Both the position numbers and the translations under genes were made by a program. Below, one piece after another: positions 61,015 through 64,000 of a DNA stretch of 64,000 bases; the stretch's first letter is position 1, and every line of letters begins with the position of its first letter. Below the pieces are notes generated by a model. It saw nothing but the letters and a program-made list of their open reading frames with translations, made no database searches and was not told the DNA's origin. This DNA is from DATMER01 sp963741305 (GTDB lineage Bacteria > Acidobacteriota > Thermoanaerobaculia > Multivoradales > UBA5704), in assembly GCA_963741305.1 (NCBI GenBank), contig CAVUHL010000003.1, positions 3,286,001 to 3,350,000 of the forward strand, in the 5' to 3' direction.

Positions 61015-63441
61015 TTGAGCTTCGTCGGCTCGACCATCGGGCACATCCGGATCGAGGCGCTCATCGGCGCGGGCGGCATGGGAGAGGTCTATCGCGGCTT
61101 CCACGAAAAGCTGGAGCGCCGCGTCGCGGTCAAGACCATCCGTGCCGAGCACCGGCTGAGCGGCGAGCTCAAGGCGCGCTTCCTGCGCGAGGCGCGGCTG
61201 CTCTCCAAGCTCGGCCATCCCGGCATCTGCCAGGTTTACGACCTCATCGAGACGCCCGAGGCCGACTTCCTGGTCCTGGAGCACGTCGAGGGGCGCACTC
61301 TCAAGGAGCTCGCCGCGGACGAGCTGAGCTTCGAGCGCAAGCTCCAGCTCGGCGAGAAGATCGCCACTGCCCTGGCCGCCGCGCACCGCGAGCGGATCGT
61401 CCACCGCGACCTGAAGGCGGACAACGTCATGGTCACGGCCGAGGGCGAGGTCAAGGTGCTCGACTTCGGCATCGCCCGCTCCGTGTCCGAGTCGGGTACG
61501 CACCCTATCGCGGAGCCCGAGCCTCTCCCCGTCCGCATCGAGCCGGATGATCTCGGGGTTCTCGGGGACCTCACCCAGCACGGCGCCCTGCTCGGGACCG
61601 CCCGCGCCATGAGCCCGGAGCAGGCGCAGGGCGGACGGGTGACCATGGCGAGCGACCTCTACTCGCTCGGCATCCTTCTCCAGGAGCTGTTCACGGGCGA
61701 GCCGGCCTACGACGGGCAGAACCCGCTCGAAATCCTGATGCAGGTGATGCGGGCCGAGACGCAGCCCGTGGACGGCGTGGACTCGGACCTCGCGCGGCTC
61801 CTCCTCGACCTTCAAAACCTCGATCCCCGCCGCCGCCCGACCGCCGAGCAGGCCGCGGCGCGCCTGCGCTGGATCCTGGACCGGCCGCAGAGACGGCGTC
61901 TGCGCCGGCTCCGCCTGGCAAGTGCGGTCGCCGCCTTCACGGTCCTGGTCGCCCTGCTCGCCGTGGCTTCCTGGCAGGCGCTCGAAGCCCGGCGCGCCCG
62001 CGGTGAGGCCGACCGCCGCCGCAAACAGGCCGAGGATCTGATCGGCTACATGGTCGGCGACCTGCGCCCCAAGCTCGAATCGGTCGGCCGGCTCGATCTG
62101 CTGGATGCCGTGGGTGACCGCGCTCTCGCCTATTTCAACGAGATGAAGGAAAGCGAGCTGACCGACGACGAGCTGTCGCAGCGCATCCGGACGATCCTGC
62201 AGATCGGCGAGGTGCGCCTGGCTCAAGGGCGCTTGCAGGATGCGCTGGCCGCGTTCGAGCGCGCACGGGACCTTTCCGAGCGGCTGGTCGAACGCAATCC
62301 GGGCGTCGAAGCCTGGCAGCGCAGCCGGATCGACGCCCACTCCTGGATCGGTCAGGTCGAGTTCGACCGTGGCCGGCCGCGCGAGGCCCTGGCGAAGTGG
62401 CGCCATACGCTCGACCTGTCCCGCGCGCAGCTCAGCCAACATCCGGACAGCGAAAACTGGCTCGACGCGCTGTCGATCGCCCACCTGAACGTGGGTACCG
62501 CGCTCGACGAGACCGGAGACCTGGCCGCGGCCCTGCGCTCCTATCGCGAAAGCATCGCGGTCTCCCGCCGGCTGGCGGAGAAGAACCCCGGGGACCTGGA
62601 ACGCCAGGCGCAGGTCGCGGCGACGCTGGCCTGGGTCAGCAACGCCATGGAGCACCAGGGCGACTTGCGGGGAGCGCTCGCCGAGCGGCAGGCCCATCTT
62701 CATATCTTCGAGAGGCTGGCGGTGATGGAACCGGCAAGCCCCGCTCGGCGGCAGGAGCTCGCGAGCGCCCAGGGCTTCCTCGCCGGCCTCCTGGCCGTCC
62801 TCGGAGAGAGGGCGCAGGCGCGCACCCTCTACGAATCGGGGCTGGCCACGATCTCCGGCCTCGCGGCCCAGGATTCGGGCAACGCGGACCTCCAGCGCTG
62901 GCTGGCGGCGTTTTACGGCGCTCTCGGAGCACTCGAGCAAGATCCGGTCCGCGCCCTGGGCCACCTGAAGTCCAGCCGCGCGGTCCTGACGAAGCTGCTC
63001 GCCCAGGATGCGACGAACGTGGACTGGCGGTTCCAGCTCGGCCTCTGCCACCGGCGGCTGGCCTCGGCGCTGGTGGAACGCGACCCGTCCGCGGCGCGCC
63101 GGGAGGCCCGGAGGGCTCTGGAGATCCTGAGCCCTCTGGTCGAGGACGTGCCCGACGAGCTGACCCGCGGGCAGATCGCCGAGGCCGAGATCGTGCTCGG
63201 TACGGCAGAGGAGGCATTGGGGAACCCTCGCGAGGCACGGACGGCCCGAGAGCGGGCGCTGTCGGCGCTCGCCCCCTGCCGGCGTCCCCTCGCCCACTGG
63301 AAGCTGGTCGATCCCTGGGCCCGCGCCCTCCTCGCGCTGGAACGCGCCGAGGAGGCCCGCCCGGCGGTCGAGCGCCTGCGGCGGATGGGGTATCAGGGGC
63401 TGAGCGACTACAATGACGATCAGAGAGGAACCCCGATATGA
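61015..63441 (+). CDS. Membrane Ser/Thr protein kinase with TPR sensor domain
   Basis: 808 residues from TTG 61015, eight bases after AGGAGG (61001-61006). The Hanks-type kinase domain is at about 8-290: Gly loop IGAGGMGEVYRG, Lys40 (VAVK), HRDLKADN (Asp131), DFG (150-152) and the activation-segment end GTARAMSPEQA. A membrane helix (301-320) leads to a periplasmic region of about 480 residues rich in TPR-like helices. The layout is typical of Acidobacteria. It overlaps the next gene by ATGA, so the two are likely partners. Confidence 0.92.
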   Translation: MSFVGSTIGHIRIEALIGAGGMGEVYRGFHEKLERRVAVKTIRAEHRLSGELKARFLREARLLSKLGHPGICQVYDLIETPEADFLVLEHVEGRTLKELAADELSFERKLQLGEKIATALAAAHRERIVHRDLKADNVMVTAEGEVKVLDFGIARSVSESGTHPIAEPEPLPVRIEPDDLGVLGDLTQHGALLGTARAMSPEQAQGGRVTMASDLYSLGILLQELFTGEPAYDGQNPLEILMQVMRAETQPVDGVDSDLARLLLDLQNLDPRRRPTAEQAAARLRWILDRPQRRRLRRLRLASAVAAFTVLVALLAVASWQALEARRARGEADRRRKQAEDLIGYMVGDLRPKLESVGRLDLLDAVGDRALAYFNEMKESELTDDELSQRIRTILQIGEVRLAQGRLQDALAAFERARDLSERLVERNPGVEAWQRSRIDAHSWIGQVEFDRGRPREALAKWRHTLDLSRAQLSQHPDSENWLDALSIAHLNVGTALDETGDLAAALRSYRESIAVSRRLAEKNPGDLERQAQVAATLAWVSNAMEHQGDLRGALAERQAHLHIFERLAVMEPASPARRQELASAQGFLAGLLAVLGERAQARTLYESGLATISGLAAQDSGNADLQRWLAAFYGALGALEQDPVRALGHLKSSRAVLTKLLAQDATNVDWRFQLGLCHRRLASALVERDPSAARREARRALEILSPLVEDVPDELTRGQIAEAEIVLGTAEEALGNPREARTARERALSALAPCRRPLAHWKLVDPWARALLALERAEEARPAVERLRRMGYQGLSDYNDDQRGTPI

Positions 63442-64000
63442 CGGCTAGACACTCCGCCCTTCCGCTCCTCCTGCTGACGCTGCTCACTCCCCTGGCCTTG
63501 GGGCAAACCCCGCCTTCCGACCGTTCCCAGGAGGCTCTGAACCAGGGGCGCAAGCTGGTGCAGGAGGGGAAGCACGCCGAGGCGGTCAAGATCCTGCGCA
63601 AGGCGGACAAGCTCGCCGGCGGGTCCTGCGTCGAGTGTCAAATCAACCTGGCCGTGGCCTTCAATCAGATGGGAAACTTCAAGGAGGCCCAGAAGAGCGC
63701 CGCTACCGTGCTGAAGCTCAGCCAGAAGCCGGCGGACCAGTTCCGTGCCTATCACAACCAGGGACTCGCGTTGTACAGCCTTGCCGGGGACGATCCCGCG
63801 AAGATGCGGTCGGCGGAGGATTCCTTCCGCCGCGCCCTGGAGCTGAGCTCGGGCAAGTCCAACTCATCCCGGTTCAGCCTGGCGATGGCTCTGCTGCGCC
63901 AATCGCGGGACGAGGAGGGAGTCGCCCTGCTCAAGCAGTATCTGGAGCAGGAGCCGGCCGCCACGGACGCGGACCGGGCCCGCGAGCTGATCGCCAACCC
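63438..64000 (+). CDS. Secreted TPR protein, 3' end outside window
   Basis: The visible 187 codons start with a signal peptide (SALPLLLLTLLTPLALGQ) and continue as TPR helices (LNQGRKLVQEGKHAEAVKIL, LAVAFNQMGNFKEAQKSA, EDSFRRALELSSGK). The frame is still open at the window end. ATG 63438 overlaps the stop of the kinase gene (ATGA). A periplasmic TPR partner for the TPR sensor of the kinase is a reasonable inference. Confidence 0.8.
   Translation, partial: MTARHSALPLLLLTLLTPLALGQTPPSDRSQEALNQGRKLVQEGKHAEAVKILRKADKLAGGSCVECQINLAVAFNQMGNFKEAQKSAATVLKLSQKPADQFRAYHNQGLALYSLAGDDPAKMRSAEDSFRRALELSSGKSNSSRFSLAMALLRQSRDEEGVALLKQYLEQEPAATDADRARELIAN

Overview
The window is a gene-dense, high-GC stretch of a Gram-negative bacterial chromosome. 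An Omp85-type outer-membrane protein, a tripartite RND pump and a predicted outer-membrane barrel show the Gram-negative envelope. Several markers point to Acidobacteriota, perhaps the Thermoanaerobaculia: a VWFA-related secreted protein of the acidobacterial type, a Ser/Thr kinase with a long TPR sensor, and secreted proteins ending in the PCRLVDTR-type and WFFD-type C-terminal domains. The lineage call is inference from gene content. I see no rRNA, tRNA, CRISPR array, integrase or insertion sequence.

Layout. 1-2026: the 3' part of an exporter-type ABC gene, then a 0.7-kb non-coding array of 21/42-bp phased repeats. 2027-10083 (minus): a tightly coupled operon of an unknown coiled-coil protein, a GNAT protein, an OleC-like acyl-adenylating enzyme, a UbiA-like prenyltransferase and a PEP-synthase/rifampin-phosphotransferase-like enzyme, carrying three REP-like palindromes at its gene junctions. 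10124-11114 (plus): hpt and ridA. 11118-21962 (minus): a housekeeping run of gamma-carbonic anhydrase-like protein, aspS, aroB, an HD-GYP sensor, a Roadblock protein, ftsY, ribD, ribE, an unknown, threonine aldolase and an atypical signal peptidase I. 22017-27655 (plus): glycosyltransferase, thioesterase, and an RND adaptor/pump pair. 27661-31774 (minus): an Rpn-type nuclease and two tandem BNR-repeat secreted proteins. 31860-32065: a second 21-bp array. 32144-37703 (plus): a secreted protein, two tandem RNB-domain ribonuclease paralogues, a 9-bp inverted array and aroC. 37700-41194: a HAMP-only membrane protein, an EamA transporter facing a MarR regulator, and an Omp85-like protein. 41191-45306 (minus): ACP, ketosynthase, chain-length-factor-like ketosynthase and carotenoid oxygenase. 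45548-50852: a VWFA protein, a membrane HExxH protein, a sorbosone-dehydrogenase-like protein and a PilB/GspE ATPase. 50839-56225 (minus): rtcA, a third 21-bp array, then a bactofilin-like protein, an M23 peptidase, an inositol monophosphatase and a secreted unknown. 56277-64000: a PhyH oxygenase divergent from a MerR/TipAS regulator, an outer-membrane protein, a vanadium-haloperoxidase-like protein, a SnoaL-like protein, a Ser/Thr kinase and a TPR lipoprotein-like or secreted protein cut by the window end.

What stands out. Three unrelated intergenic spaces hold arrays with the same 21-bp period but entirely different unit sequences, as if one process makes or maintains arrays of a fixed pitch. 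Two operons look like undescribed biosynthetic routes: GNAT/OleC-like/UbiA/PEP-synthase-like, and ACP/KS/CLF/carotenoid oxygenase. Genes in both are joined by four-base ATGA overlaps.
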